Below, in pieces: positions 35,737 through 45,454 of a stretch of 64,000 nt of DNA (within the stretch, counting starts at the first letter, position 1; each line of letters starts with the position of its first letter). This DNA comes from UBA7378 sp049611805 (GTDB lineage Bacteria; Pseudomonadota; Alphaproteobacteria; RS24). The DNA is taken from assembly GCA_049611805.1 (NCBI GenBank), contig JBMZAX010000003.1, forward strand, positions 75,451-139,450, read 5' to 3'. Under the pieces are notes generated by a model that worked only from the letters and a program-made list of their open reading frames with translations, was not told the origin of the DNA and did no database searches. Made by a program: the position numbers and the translations under genes.

Positions 35737-36102
35737 GTGGCTGTCAGCAGCGAATATAAGGCCTTTGTCGCAGAGATTTTTGAACCGCTTGGGGCGGTTG
35801 ACATCAAACATATGTTTGGCGGCGCGGGCGTTTATTATCGCGATGTGATGTTTGCGTTGATCTTCAACGAGACGCTCTATCTGAAAGCCGATGCCGTCAA
35901 TCAGGAAATGTTTGAAGAGGCCGGTGCCGACCGCTTCCACTACAAACCGCAATCGGGCAGAAATGCCGGCAAAGAGATTGCCATGTCGTTTTGGGAATTG
36001 CCCGAAGAACTGCTTGATGACCCCGACACGCTGGTCAATTGGTTGCACGCTTCCGTTGATGCCGCCTATCGCGCCAAGGCGGGAAAATCCAAAAAAGCCT
36101 GA
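35737..36102 (+). CDS. TfoX N-terminal domain protein
   Basis: A 121-residue protein consisting of the TfoX N-terminal domain alone, with KHMFGGAGVYYRDVMFALIF, LYLKADAVNQEMFEEAG and FWELPEELLDD. Stand-alone versions are common in Alphaproteobacteria; the function is unknown, and the competence role of full-length TfoX should not be assumed. The start is GTG 35737, directly after the sufA stop (TGAGTG), so it is probably translated by reinitiation and is the last gene of the operon. A Lys-rich tail ends it. Confidence 0.85.
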   Translation: MAVSSEYKAFVAEIFEPLGAVDIKHMFGGAGVYYRDVMFALIFNETLYLKADAVNQEMFEEAGADRFHYKPQSGRNAGKEIAMSFWELPEELLDDPDTLVNWLHASVDAAYRAKAGKSKKA

Positions 36103-36217
36103 AGCCTCGAAAACTTCTTGGATGCACGGCCAGACTTGCTAGACTGTAAGCCTTGTTCTATTGATGCTTTTCACTCCAAATCTGCCGGACACCGGCACTG
36201 CACATCAGGGATTTAAA

Positions 36218-36979
36218 ATGGCCGATAAAAAACCGTCACCTTCCAAGAAGACAAAAACCGCAACCAATAAGAAGCAAAAGCCGATTGAACTCTATTACTG
36301 GCCCACGCCAAATGGCTGGAAAGTTTCCATTATGCTGGAAGAATGCGGCCTGCCTTATACATTGAAGCCGGTGAATATTGGTGTGGGCGACCAGTTCAAG
36401 CGCAGTTTTTTGAAAATCGCGCCAAACAATCGCATGCCCGCCATTGTTGATCCGGCGGGGCCGGGCAACAAGCCCATCTCGATTTTCGAGTCCGGTGCGA
36501 TTTTGCAATATCTGGGTCGCAAGACCGGCAAGTTCTATCCGAGCAATGAGCGCGCCCGCGCCGATGTTGACCAATGGCTGTTCTGGCAGATGGGCGGTCT
36601 GGGGCCGATGGCGGGACAGGCGCACCACTTCCGGCAATACGCACCGAAAAAACTGCCCTATGCCGTCAAGCGCTATACCAATGAAGTTAACCGGCTTTAC
36701 GGCGTGCTGAACAAACAGCTGCGCGGCAAAGACTTTGTGACCGGCCGCTACTCGATTGCCGATATGGCAATTTGGGGCTGGGTTGTGCCGTATAAAAATC
36801 AGGGTCAGAAGCTGGAAGATTTCCCGCATCTTAAAAAATGGTTTGAGCGCATGGGCGACCGCCCGGCCGTAAAGCGCGGCTTTGCGCTGGGGCTGGATTT
36901 GCGCCGTGGCACGCTTGGCGACAAATCAAAAGAAGCTGCAAAGGCAAGAAAAATACTGTTTGATCAACGCGCTAAGTAA
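36218..36979 (+). CDS. Glutathione S-transferase, YfcG/nu-class-like, with Lys-rich N-terminus
   Basis: A 253-residue GST. Residues 1-22 are a basic Lys/Pro/Thr extension absent from most homologues. The thioredoxin-like domain follows (about 23-105), with ELYYWPTPNGWKVSIMLEE, NRMPAIVDP and the glutathione-binding SIFESGAILQYLG. The helical domain ends with GRYSIADMAIWGWV. The WPTPNGWK motif is that of YfcG/Ure2p-like disulfide-bond reductases. The start is ATG 36218 with CAGGG upstream; tesB begins two bases after the stop. Confidence 0.92.
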   Translation: MADKKPSPSKKTKTATNKKQKPIELYYWPTPNGWKVSIMLEECGLPYTLKPVNIGVGDQFKRSFLKIAPNNRMPAIVDPAGPGNKPISIFESGAILQYLGRKTGKFYPSNERARADVDQWLFWQMGGLGPMAGQAHHFRQYAPKKLPYAVKRYTNEVNRLYGVLNKQLRGKDFVTGRYSIADMAIWGWVVPYKNQGQKLEDFPHLKKWFERMGDRPAVKRGFALGLDLRRGTLGDKSKEAAKARKILFDQRAK

Positions 36980-36981
36980 AT

Positions 36982-37842
36982 ATGACTGAACAATTACATG
37001 AGTTGATAGATCTGCTTGATCTTGAGCAGATTGAGGTGAACCTGTTTCGCGGCCACAGCCCCGATGACAGCTGGCAGCGCGTATTTGGCGGGCAGGTGAT
37101 CGGGCAGGCGCTGGTGGCCGCATCGCGCACGGTTGAGGATGTGGTGTGTCATTCGCTGCATGCATATTTCTTGCGCCCCGGTGATCCGAGCGTGCCGATC
37201 GTCTATGAGGTTGACCGCGCGCGCGACGGCAAAAGTTTCAAAAGCCGGCGGGTCACGGCCATTCAACACGGCAAACAGATTTTCAATCTGGCGGCGAGTT
37301 TTCAGCGTGAGGAAGACGGCTTGGCGCATCAGGTGGAAATGCCGGATGTGCCGGCGCCCGAAGATTTGCAGCCGGAACGCGAAAGGCGGCTGGAACTGGC
37401 CGAGAAACTGCCCGAAGAAGTGCGCGATATATTCACCCGCAAACGGCCGGTCGAAATCCGCCATGTGCAGCCGCTCGACCTGCTTGCGCCCGAAAAAACC
37501 GAGCCGGTTCAGCAGCTCTGGTTCAAAGCGAGCGATGCGGGCATGCCCGAAGAATTGGGCATTCACCAATGCGTGCTGGCCTATATGTCGGACATGACAT
37601 TGCTGGACACATGCCTGCGCCCGCATGGGGTGAATTATCTGAACCCGAAAACCCAGATTGCCAGTCTCGACCATGCCATGTGGTTTCACCGCCCGTTCCG
37701 CGCCGATGATTGGATGCTTTACACGCAAAGCTCGCCCGCTTCTTCCGGCGGGCGCGGCCTCAATTTCGGGCATGTGTTCACCCGCGATGGCGCTTTGGTG
37801 TGTTCAATGTCGCAGGAAGGCCTTATCCGGCTCCACGATTAG
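36982..37842 (+). CDS. tesB: Acyl-CoA thioesterase II
   Basis: Hydrolyses medium- and long-chain acyl-CoA. The 286-residue product is a double hot-dog protein: the N-terminal half has LFRGHSPDDSWQRVFGGQV and IGQALVAASRTV, and the C-terminal half carries the catalytic region, with SLDHAMWFHRPFRADDWMLY, SSPASSGGRGLNFGHVFTRD and MSQEGLIR. Length matches TesB. It overlaps nothing and ends one base before the convergent mutB stop. Confidence 0.95.
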   Translation: MTEQLHELIDLLDLEQIEVNLFRGHSPDDSWQRVFGGQVIGQALVAASRTVEDVVCHSLHAYFLRPGDPSVPIVYEVDRARDGKSFKSRRVTAIQHGKQIFNLAASFQREEDGLAHQVEMPDVPAPEDLQPERERRLELAEKLPEEVRDIFTRKRPVEIRHVQPLDLLAPEKTEPVQQLWFKASDAGMPEELGIHQCVLAYMSDMTLLDTCLRPHGVNYLNPKTQIASLDHAMWFHRPFRADDWMLYTQSSPASSGGRGLNFGHVFTRDGALVCSMSQEGLIRLHD

Positions 37843-37843
37843 T

Positions 37844-40036
37844 TTAAGCCGCTTCATTATGGCCAAGATGCGCGGTCAGTGCCGTGATGAGCTCTGCCGC
37901 GGCTTCGGGAATAACCGTGCCCGGCGGGAAAATCGCCTTGGCTCCGGCATCACGCAAGGCATCGAAATCCTGCGGCGGTATCACACCGCCGACAATCACC
38001 ATCATGTCTTCGCGCTCCTGCGCGGTGAGCGCGGCGCGCAATTCAGGCACCAATGTCAGATGTCCGGCGGCCAGTGAGCTGACGCCGACAATATGTGCGC
38101 CCGATGCAATCGCATCCTTTGCGGCTTCTTCGGGGGTTTGAAACAGCGGGCCTGTATGCACCTCAAAGCCCAGATCGGCAAAGGCCGTGGCGACCACTTT
38201 CTGGCCGCGGTCATGGCCGTCTTGTCCCATTTTGGCGAGATAGATTGACGGCGCGCGGCCTTCGCGGGCCGTGAAGCGTTCAATCATATCCGTGATTTTG
38301 ACGATTGCCGGATCGGTTTTGCCGAAATCATCCCGATAGACATCGGAAATAACCTGCGGCTTGGCCTCGTGCCGGTTATAGACGGCTTCAAGTGCTGACG
38401 ATATTTCGCCGACGGTTGCCTTGGCGCGGGCCGCATCAATGGCAAGCGCCATCAAATTGCCGCTTTGCCCGCTTGCCGCATTGGTCAGCGCATCGAGTGC
38501 GGCGCGCGTTTGGCTTTCGTCGCGGGTTTCGCGCAAGGTTTTCAGCCGGTCGATCTGGGCGGTGCGCACGGCAGAATTGTCTACCTTCAACACATCGACG
38601 GGCGGCTCGTCTTCGAGCCGGAATTTGTTCACCCCGACCACGGTCTGGCGGCCGCTGTCAATGCGCGCCTGCGTGCGGGCGGCGGCTTCTTCAATGCGCA
38701 TTTTCGGCAAGCCCTGTTCAATGGCTTTTGCCATGCCGCCCAATTCCTCAACCTCATTAATATGCGCCAGCGCGCGCGCCGCCAGATCATGGGTCAGCCG
38801 CTCGACAAAATAGCTGCCGCCCCACGGGTCGATGACTTTGGTGGTCTGGCTTTCCATTTGCAGCAGGAGTTGCGTGTTGCGGGCAATGCGCGCGGAAAAA
38901 TCGGTCGGCAGCGCCAAAGCCTCGTCAAAGCTGTTTGTGTGCAGCGATTGGGTGTGGCCTTGTGTCGATGCCATGGCCTCGATGCAGGTGCGCACGGTAT
39001 TGTTGTAAATATCCTGTGCCGTCAGGCTCCAGCCGGAGGTTTGGCAATGCGTCCGCAATGCGAGCGATTTGGCATTTTTGGCACCAAGGCCCTGCATGAG
39101 CTGGGCCCATAACAGGCGCGCGGCGCGCATTTTCGCAATCTCCATGAAAAAATCCATGCCAATGGCCCAGAAGAAAGAAAGGCGCGGCGCGAATGTGTCG
39201 ATGTCCAGCCCCGCCGCCATGCCTGCGCGGGCATATTCAACACCGTCGGCCAGCGTGTAGGCGAGTTCGAGATCCGCCGTCGCCCCGGCTTCCTGCATGT
39301 GATAGCCGGAGATTGAAATCGAATTAAACTTCGGCATGTGCTGCGAGGTATAGGCGAAAATGTCGGAAATAATGCGCATTGAAGGTTGCGGCGGGTAAAT
39401 ATAGGTGTTGCGCACCATAAACTCTTTGAGAATGTCGTTCTGAATGGTGCCGGCCAGTTTTTCAGGCCCGATGCCCTGTTCCTCGGCGGCCACGACATAA
39501 AGCGCCATCACCGGCAAAACGGCTCCGTTCATCGTCATGGAAACGCTCATCGTATCAAGCGGAATTCCGGCAAACAGGGTGCGCATGTCCAAAATGCTGT
39601 CAATGGCGACACCGGCCATGCCGACATCGCCGGAAACGCGCGGGTGGTCGCTGTCATAGCCGCGGTGGGTTGCCAGATCAAAAGCCACTGACAGGCCCTT
39701 TTGTCCGGCCTTCAGATTGCGCCGGTAAAACGCATTTGAGGCTTCGGCGGTCGAAAAGCCGGCATATTGGCGCACGGTCCACGGCTTGTTGACATACATG
39801 GTCGCGTAAGGCCCGCGCGTGAAGGGCGCAAGCCCCGGATAGCTGTCGAGATAGGGCAGGTCGCGCTGGTCGTCCTCGGTGTAGAGCGGCTTAATGTCGA
39901 TGCCTTCCGGCGTTTGCCGTGTGGTTGCACCATGCCCTTGGGCTTGCATGTCCAGTGCGGCGCGTTGCCAATCTGCAAGGTCAGCCGACGGCTCGGTATC
40001 AAGTTTGATTTTGGAAAAATCGGGAATGCGGCTCAT
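37844..40036 (-). CDS. mutB: Methylmalonyl-CoA mutase, large (B12-binding) subunit
   Basis: Interconverts methylmalonyl-CoA and succinyl-CoA with adenosylcobalamin, as the last step of propionyl-CoA use. The 730-residue product has the catalytic TIM barrel (about 40-560; YATMYVNKPWTVRQYAGFST, SVSMTMNGAVLPVMALY, SGYHMQEAGAT). The C-terminal B12 domain (about 595-725) has KMGQDGHDRGQKVVA, in which the His is the lower cobalt ligand. The start is ATG 40036, overlapping the mutA stop by four bases. No meaB chaperone, epimerase or propionyl-CoA carboxylase is in the window. Confidence 0.97.
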   Translation of the reverse strand: MSRIPDFSKIKLDTEPSADLADWQRAALDMQAQGHGATTRQTPEGIDIKPLYTEDDQRDLPYLDSYPGLAPFTRGPYATMYVNKPWTVRQYAGFSTAEASNAFYRRNLKAGQKGLSVAFDLATHRGYDSDHPRVSGDVGMAGVAIDSILDMRTLFAGIPLDTMSVSMTMNGAVLPVMALYVVAAEEQGIGPEKLAGTIQNDILKEFMVRNTYIYPPQPSMRIISDIFAYTSQHMPKFNSISISGYHMQEAGATADLELAYTLADGVEYARAGMAAGLDIDTFAPRLSFFWAIGMDFFMEIAKMRAARLLWAQLMQGLGAKNAKSLALRTHCQTSGWSLTAQDIYNNTVRTCIEAMASTQGHTQSLHTNSFDEALALPTDFSARIARNTQLLLQMESQTTKVIDPWGGSYFVERLTHDLAARALAHINEVEELGGMAKAIEQGLPKMRIEEAAARTQARIDSGRQTVVGVNKFRLEDEPPVDVLKVDNSAVRTAQIDRLKTLRETRDESQTRAALDALTNAASGQSGNLMALAIDAARAKATVGEISSALEAVYNRHEAKPQVISDVYRDDFGKTDPAIVKITDMIERFTAREGRAPSIYLAKMGQDGHDRGQKVVATAFADLGFEVHTGPLFQTPEEAAKDAIASGAHIVGVSSLAAGHLTLVPELRAALTAQEREDMMVIVGGVIPPQDFDALRDAGAKAIFPPGTVIPEAAAELITALTAHLGHNEAA

Positions 40037-41823
40037 GCGTCTGCCTCCAAGCCCAGCCGCGCAAGCACCTGCTGCACGAAACTCAATGTCGGCCCGCCCG
40101 CAAAGCAATAATCGTCAATGGCGGCAATGTCGCGCGGGCGTCCGGCCAGCGCGAGATGTGCGACGCCTGCCGCGCGAAGTGCCTCGGCAAGTTCCCCGGC
40201 ATGCGCCTCATAATCATCATCCGTGCCGCAAATTACGGCAATTTTCGCGCCGCTATCGGCAAATTCCTGTGCAATGGCGGCGATATCCAGGCCGCCCGCG
40301 CCGGTGACGGCGTGCATGCCGCCCGTGGCATAAGTGTTGGCGGCAAAATTGGCGCGCGGCGTAAAGGCCGCCGCCTCGCCAAGGCAGGCCAGATAAACCT
40401 TCGGCTTCGCGCGCTCGGCGATATCGCGCAAGGCCTCGAATTTGTGGGCATGGCGATAGCCGCTTTGGGCAATCGCAGGTGCCGGCAGGGGGGCTTCGTC
40501 GAGATTGGGAAATTCGCTGACGCCGACCAGCGGCAGGTCGCGCGTCTCGACCAGTGCTTCATAGTCGCGGCACCGCGCGTCCAATTGCGCGCGCACACTG
40601 CCATCATTTATCTGCTCGGTTAGCCCGCCCGCCGCTTCGATGGACCGGAACATGGCCCATGCCTGTTCGGTCAACTGTTGGGTGAGTGCCTCGACATACC
40701 AGCTTCCGCCCGCAGCATCCGACACATGGGCGATATGGCTTTCTTCTTGCAGAATAATCTGCGTGTTGCGGGCGATGCGGCGTGTCAGCGTATTGTCGCT
40801 GTCGCTGGTGGCAGAACAGGGGGCGACGCTGATAAGCTCGGCCCCGGCAATGCCCGCGGCAAGCGTGGATACGGTGGCGCGCAGAATGTTTACCCAAGGG
40901 TCGAGCCGCGAATAGGCGCGCTGGCTGGTTTCGCAATGAATGGTCGGCGCGACATGCGCGCAACCGATATTTTTGGCGACCATGTGAAAAAGCTGCCGCG
41001 CACTGCGGATCTTGGCAATGGTCATGAAAAAATCGGTATCCGCGCTCAGTGTCAGATTGATACGGGGCAGGGCATCTTCGGGGGCAAGCTCTTGCGCTTC
41101 CAACAGGCGCAGGCTTTGCGTCAACGCGGCCAGCATATAGGCCAGTTCATCCGTTGGGGCTGCGCCCTCATTGTGAAACGCCGCGCCCGAAGCTGTCATC
41201 AGGCCAAGCCGGGGCAGGTCTGCCGCGCGCGCCACAAGTGCCTCAAGGCCTTGCGACGATACGGGGCTCTTGGCGGCCAGCGCCACCGCGAACGGGTCGA
41301 AATTAAGATGCCCGCTTATGGTTTCAACGTCTTCATGGCGGCGTGCCAGCAGGTCGAGAAAAGCCAGAATGCCATCAACCCCGCATGCAGCCGGTGCCAG
41401 CACGACGGGCGCGACGTCGAGCATAACGCCCGCAAGCAGAGCATCCAATTCATCGGCGCTAATGGATTTTGTCGCCGAAAAATCGAGCAGGAGCGCGCTC
41501 ACGCCGCCGGCGAGATCTGTCAGAATATGTTCATTGTCGCCGGCCCCGCGGCCGACCACAACACGCTGGGCAATATGCCAGGGCAGATATTTGTCCGAAA
41601 CCGCTTGGGCGCCGCGGGTAAAAGGCGCAAGGCCGGGCAATCCGGCGCTTGTATCGGAGGTTTTGTGGCTTGCATCCGTGTAGAGCGGCTGGCGGATAAT
41701 GCCGTCGACATCTTTGGTCGTCAGACTGTCAAAAGCCTTGCCGCGCAACGCCGTTTCCACCGCGGCCAGCCAGTCCGCTTCGGAATGGGGGGCAAGGCCC
41801 GAACCTGTCGATATTTCAGCCAT
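40033..41823 (-). CDS. mutA: Methylmalonyl-CoA mutase, small subunit
   Basis: Non-catalytic partner of MutB (596 residues). It aligns to the mutase barrel (RQPLYTDASHKTSDTSAGLP, TRGAQAVSDKYLPWHIAQR, TQQLTEQAWAMFRSIEAAGG), with a degenerate C-terminal domain. In the position of the large-subunit DGHDRG motif the sequence is LACLGEAAAFTPRANFA, so the cobalamin His is missing, as expected for the small subunit. The start is ATG 41823 (MAEISTG); the frame extends upstream without support. It is upstream of mutB in a two-gene operon. Confidence 0.95.
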   Translation of the reverse strand: MAEISTGSGLAPHSEADWLAAVETALRGKAFDSLTTKDVDGIIRQPLYTDASHKTSDTSAGLPGLAPFTRGAQAVSDKYLPWHIAQRVVVGRGAGDNEHILTDLAGGVSALLLDFSATKSISADELDALLAGVMLDVAPVVLAPAACGVDGILAFLDLLARRHEDVETISGHLNFDPFAVALAAKSPVSSQGLEALVARAADLPRLGLMTASGAAFHNEGAAPTDELAYMLAALTQSLRLLEAQELAPEDALPRINLTLSADTDFFMTIAKIRSARQLFHMVAKNIGCAHVAPTIHCETSQRAYSRLDPWVNILRATVSTLAAGIAGAELISVAPCSATSDSDNTLTRRIARNTQIILQEESHIAHVSDAAGGSWYVEALTQQLTEQAWAMFRSIEAAGGLTEQINDGSVRAQLDARCRDYEALVETRDLPLVGVSEFPNLDEAPLPAPAIAQSGYRHAHKFEALRDIAERAKPKVYLACLGEAAAFTPRANFAANTYATGGMHAVTGAGGLDIAAIAQEFADSGAKIAVICGTDDDYEAHAGELAEALRAAGVAHLALAGRPRDIAAIDDYCFAGGPTLSFVQQVLARLGLEADA

Positions 41824-41897
41824 AGGCGTGTTCTCCCTGAGGCGGAATGTGCCCGAATTTTCGGCAAATCTCAAGGTGCGCCCAAGGGCGGGTTGGG

Positions 41898-42989
41898 CTA
41901 GCCATCTTCGGCCTCAAGCAGCAGGGTGGTGGAAAGAAGGGTAGCAATTACGGGCGGTGCGAGGCTGGCAAGCAGGATCGGCAAAATGTTCAACTCGCTG
42001 AGTTTGGCGACAAATTTGCCGAAGATAAACAGCAGGAAGCCGAATAGGATCGCATAGCCAATGGTGCGCCCGCTGGACAACAGGCGTCCGGTGGGAAGCG
42101 AGAAACTGGCCGCCACCAGCACCATCGCCATCAGCATGAAGGGCAGGGTCAGCATGGTATAGAGGCGCACCCTGTGGCTGTTTGTGTCAATGCCCGTATC
42201 GCTGGCCGCCGAAATATATCGCGGCAATGACCAAACCGACAGCGTATTGGGATGGCGGAAATGCTCCTGCAGATCGGTTATTTCCGAGGCCGTGTCGAGT
42301 TCAAGGCGTTTGTGTTTGACAATATCGCCCGACATTTCATGCACCTCCGCCTTTTCAAACACCCACTCGCCGTCAATGAGAGACGCTTTTTGCGCCCGCA
42401 CGCGCTTGCTCAAATTGCCACCGGCGTCATAGATCAGATAATTGGTCTGCTCAAGCAGCAGGTTTTTTTCGTCGACGATACGGCGCGCATGCAGAATGCG
42501 ATCACCCGACGGGCTCAATTCGCGCAGCCACAAGCCGCTGCCGCTAATATCAAGCGACGGCATATTGGGGCGCAATTGGTTTTCAATCTGGCGGAATTTC
42601 TGATAGCTGGTCGTGCCGATGGGGTCGAGAAATGCCAGCACGACACAGCCCAGCAGAGCCGTGAACCCCATTAACGGTAAAATAAACTGCCAAACCGAAA
42701 GCCCCGCCGCGCGCACCACCACAAGTTCGCGGCTTTCGCTCAAGCTCAGCAAGCAAAACACCGTGCCGAAAAGCATGATGAACGGCATCAGGTCAATCAG
42801 CAAAAACGGAAAACGCAGCAGGGTGAAATAAGCCGCTTGCAAATTCCCCTGATTGAATTTGCTGGCGAGCTTGAGCATGTCGAGAAAATCGCCCAGAAAT
42901 ATCAAAAGCGAAAAAGCAGCGCCCGTAACCAGCAACCACATTGTGAAACGCCGGATCAGATAGAGGCTCAATTTAATCGGTGCCGTCAT
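41898..42989 (-). CDS. lptG: LPS export permease LptG
   Basis: Inner-membrane half of the LptB2FG transporter, which extracts lipopolysaccharide. The 363-residue YjgP/YjgQ protein has three N-terminal transmembrane helices (about 10-35, 55-80, 95-120), a periplasmic beta-jellyroll (about 125-265) and three C-terminal helices (about 275-355). SLSESRELVVVRAAGLSVWQ is the typical coupling segment. The start overlaps the lptF stop by four bases. Confidence 0.93.
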   Translation of the reverse strand: MTAPIKLSLYLIRRFTMWLLVTGAAFSLLIFLGDFLDMLKLASKFNQGNLQAAYFTLLRFPFLLIDLMPFIMLFGTVFCLLSLSESRELVVVRAAGLSVWQFILPLMGFTALLGCVVLAFLDPIGTTSYQKFRQIENQLRPNMPSLDISGSGLWLRELSPSGDRILHARRIVDEKNLLLEQTNYLIYDAGGNLSKRVRAQKASLIDGEWVFEKAEVHEMSGDIVKHKRLELDTASEITDLQEHFRHPNTLSVWSLPRYISAASDTGIDTNSHRVRLYTMLTLPFMLMAMVLVAASFSLPTGRLLSSGRTIGYAILFGFLLFIFGKFVAKLSELNILPILLASLAPPVIATLLSTTLLLEAEDG

Positions 42990-44113
42990 TGCGCCTGTCT
43001 CCTTCCAATCCGGTCAAACAGGTGCAGGCCCGGTGAAAAAATAAGCCAAACGCATACACCGGCAAACAGGCAGAACCATGTGATCAAATAGATAATGGAA
43101 AGCCCGTTTTTCGTGCCGTCGCCGGAAAGTGCGAAAATGCCAATCTGATAGATGATTGCGAAACTCGACGCGATCATGATCTGGCGTCCATACCCCGTTC
43201 GTTGCAGGCCCGCGGTCGTGGCGACCACAAAGCCCAAAAACGCAAAGACCAGAAGCGTTGTAATATTCGCCACGCGCTCGCGCGCGCTTTTATACATGCG
43301 CGGCAGAAAATCTTTTTGCTGAAGCGCGGCGGCAGGCGGGTTGAGTATCTGGAATATCGTTGTATCGCGCGGGCGCATGTGAATGGTTGAGGTCTCTTGC
43401 GCGTCTGCGTTCAACGGCAGAATATATTCCGAAAATACAATCAGCCCCCGATTGTCTCGCACGCCATTATCATCGTGAATATGCCCGTCCGACAGCAGAA
43501 AATAGGTTTTGGGGCCGGTGCGTGTGATGCGCCCCTCGCGCGCCGTATAAGTGACGGGGCGGGCGGCGTCGGAATAGTCGTAAATCAATACTTGCTGCAA
43601 TTCGCCGGTTTCCGACAGGCTGTCGGCAAAGGCGGTGATGCCGGGGGCAATGTCTTGAAAACTTCCCGGTGCAAAGGCGTCCGTCACGAAATTTTCACTC
43701 ACCGCGTTTTTCTGTTGTCGCAAAAAATGCGTCGCTGTTGGGGCTATGTAAAATGACAGCAATAATTGAATGACGACCAGAAAGCCGACAATCAGCATTA
43801 TGGGTTTTAACAGCCGTCGCGGGCTGAAGCCCGCCGCGGTCAGCGCGAAATATTCGTGATCTTGCAGCAATCTGATCATTTGCGTCAGCACGGCAATCAG
43901 CAGGGCGGGCGGCAGCATATAATTGAGCAGGCTCGGAATGCCGAGCAGGCTTATGCCGAGGAAACCGATTATGGTCGTTCCCTTGCCTCCGATATTGTCG
44001 ATTAGGTTGAGCGTTTGTATCAGCCAGACAACAAGCGTGAACACAAGCGTGACAGCCAAAAATGTCCGCAGGAGCCGCAAGCCGATATAGCGCTCGATCA
44101 GCGTTTGATTCAT
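42986..44113 (-). CDS. lptF: LPS export permease LptF
   Basis: Second permease of LptB2FG (375 residues), the same six-helix plus jellyroll plan as LptG. It begins MNQTLIERYIGLRLLRTFLA; QDHEYFALTAAGFSPRRLLK is the coupling region next to the third helix. The start chosen is ATG 44113 with AGAGG five bases upstream; the open frame runs 29 codons further without support. lptF-lptG is a coupled pair, divergent from the acyl-CoA dehydrogenase gene. Confidence 0.93.
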   Translation of the reverse strand: MNQTLIERYIGLRLLRTFLAVTLVFTLVVWLIQTLNLIDNIGGKGTTIIGFLGISLLGIPSLLNYMLPPALLIAVLTQMIRLLQDHEYFALTAAGFSPRRLLKPIMLIVGFLVVIQLLLSFYIAPTATHFLRQQKNAVSENFVTDAFAPGSFQDIAPGITAFADSLSETGELQQVLIYDYSDAARPVTYTAREGRITRTGPKTYFLLSDGHIHDDNGVRDNRGLIVFSEYILPLNADAQETSTIHMRPRDTTIFQILNPPAAALQQKDFLPRMYKSARERVANITTLLVFAFLGFVVATTAGLQRTGYGRQIMIASSFAIIYQIGIFALSGDGTKNGLSIIYLITWFCLFAGVCVWLIFSPGLHLFDRIGRRQAQ

Positions 44114-44250
44114 CTTTTCCTCTGGCGGCATCATACATAACCTGCGGCGACAGGTCAGTACCTGTTTTTCGCGTTTGGGTGATTGCTCTGTCCGAAACAA
44201 GCGGCTAGGATTTTGGCAATTAAGTGCGAGACCTATCGCGGGAGAAACCC

Positions 44251-45444
44251 ATGAACCTAGACTTCACGCCGGAATATCAGGCGTTTCGTGCCGAGGTGCG
44301 AGACTTTCTGGAAACCCATAAGGACAGCGCGCCGCATGTGTCGGACCGGGGCGTGCGCAGCGAAAAAAGAAAAGCATGGCAGAAAATTCTGCTTGAACAC
44401 GGCTATGCCGCCCGCACATTGCCGAAGGAATATGGCGGCTATGGCGCAGCGCCCGACGCGCTGAAAAGCCGGATTATCGCCGAGGAGTTTTCGCGCGCCA
44501 AAATGCCCGGCGGCATATCCGGCCAGGGCATCAACATGCTTGTGCCGACCCTGCTTGAACTGGGCACGGAAGAACAGAAGCAAAAATATATCGAACCGAC
44601 ACTGACCGGCGAAATGGTGTGGTGTCAGGGTTATTCCGAGCCCGGTGCCGGGTCTGACCTTGCCGCCTTGCGCACCTCGGCGGTTTTGGAGGGCGATCAT
44701 TTTGTGGTCAACGGCCAAAAAATATGGACCAGCACGGCGGTGCAGGCCGATATGATTTTCTGTCTGGTGCGCACCGAGCCCGATGCGCCCAAGCATCAGG
44801 GCATCAGCTATTTGCTGTTTTCGATGGACACGCCCGGAATTGAAGTGCGCCCTTTGATGACAATGACCGGGCAGGCCGAATTTAACGAGGTGTTTTTTAC
44901 CGATGTTCGCGTGCCCGCCGATCAGATTGTCGGCAAGCGTGGCGATGGGTGGATGGTGGCAAATGCAACGCTCACCCATGAGCGCGGCATGCTGGGCGAC
45001 CCCGATGCGGCACTGTCGCGCTTAAATTCGATTGCCGAGATTATGCAGAAGGAAACCGTTGACGGCGCAAAGCTCATGGAAAATGCGGTTTTTCGTGACC
45101 GTCTGATTGCGTTGCAGGCGGAAGTTTTTGCTATGAAATTCAATGGTATGCGGCTGACAACGAATGCAACGGAGAAGAAGTCGGCAGGCATGGCCGGCAT
45201 GATTGTCAAATTGCAGGGCTGCGAGCTTAATCACAGGCTGGCAGAGCTGGCGATAGATGTGATGGGGGAGTATGGCATTTTGTTCGAAGACAGCCCGTTC
45301 ATCCGCGACCACGGCATGTGGCAGACCGCTTATATGTTCGACCTCGGTTTGATTATCGGCGGCGGCTCAGCACAAATTCAGAAAAACATTATCAGCGAAC
45401 GCGGCCTCGATATGCCGCGCGAACCCAAAGTCGCCAAGAAATAG
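44251..45444 (+). CDS. Acyl-CoA dehydrogenase (first)
   Basis: A 397-residue FAD flavoenzyme that oxidises acyl-CoA to enoyl-CoA. Domains are helical N-terminal (about 1-120; YGGYGAAPDALKSRIIAEEF), middle beta (about 121-230; WCQGYSEPGAGSDLAALRTS; VNGQKIWTSTAVQADMIFCL) and C-terminal helical (about 235-385). GYSEPGAGSDLA is the classic FAD/substrate signature. The substrate is unknown; family members of this type act on branched, aromatic or steroid side-chain CoA esters. The start is ATG 44251 with GGGAGA upstream. A partner gene follows ten bases later. Confidence 0.92.
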   Translation: MNLDFTPEYQAFRAEVRDFLETHKDSAPHVSDRGVRSEKRKAWQKILLEHGYAARTLPKEYGGYGAAPDALKSRIIAEEFSRAKMPGGISGQGINMLVPTLLELGTEEQKQKYIEPTLTGEMVWCQGYSEPGAGSDLAALRTSAVLEGDHFVVNGQKIWTSTAVQADMIFCLVRTEPDAPKHQGISYLLFSMDTPGIEVRPLMTMTGQAEFNEVFFTDVRVPADQIVGKRGDGWMVANATLTHERGMLGDPDAALSRLNSIAEIMQKETVDGAKLMENAVFRDRLIALQAEVFAMKFNGMRLTTNATEKKSAGMAGMIVKLQGCELNHRLAELAIDVMGEYGILFEDSPFIRDHGMWQTAYMFDLGLIIGGGSAQIQKNIISERGLDMPREPKVAKK

Positions 45445-45454
45445 GATTGCGCCC

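Noticed and set aside
41824..41897. Cobalamin riboswitch before methylmalonyl-CoA mutase
   Set aside because: Only 74 bases separate lptG and mutA, too short, and no B12-box was seen.
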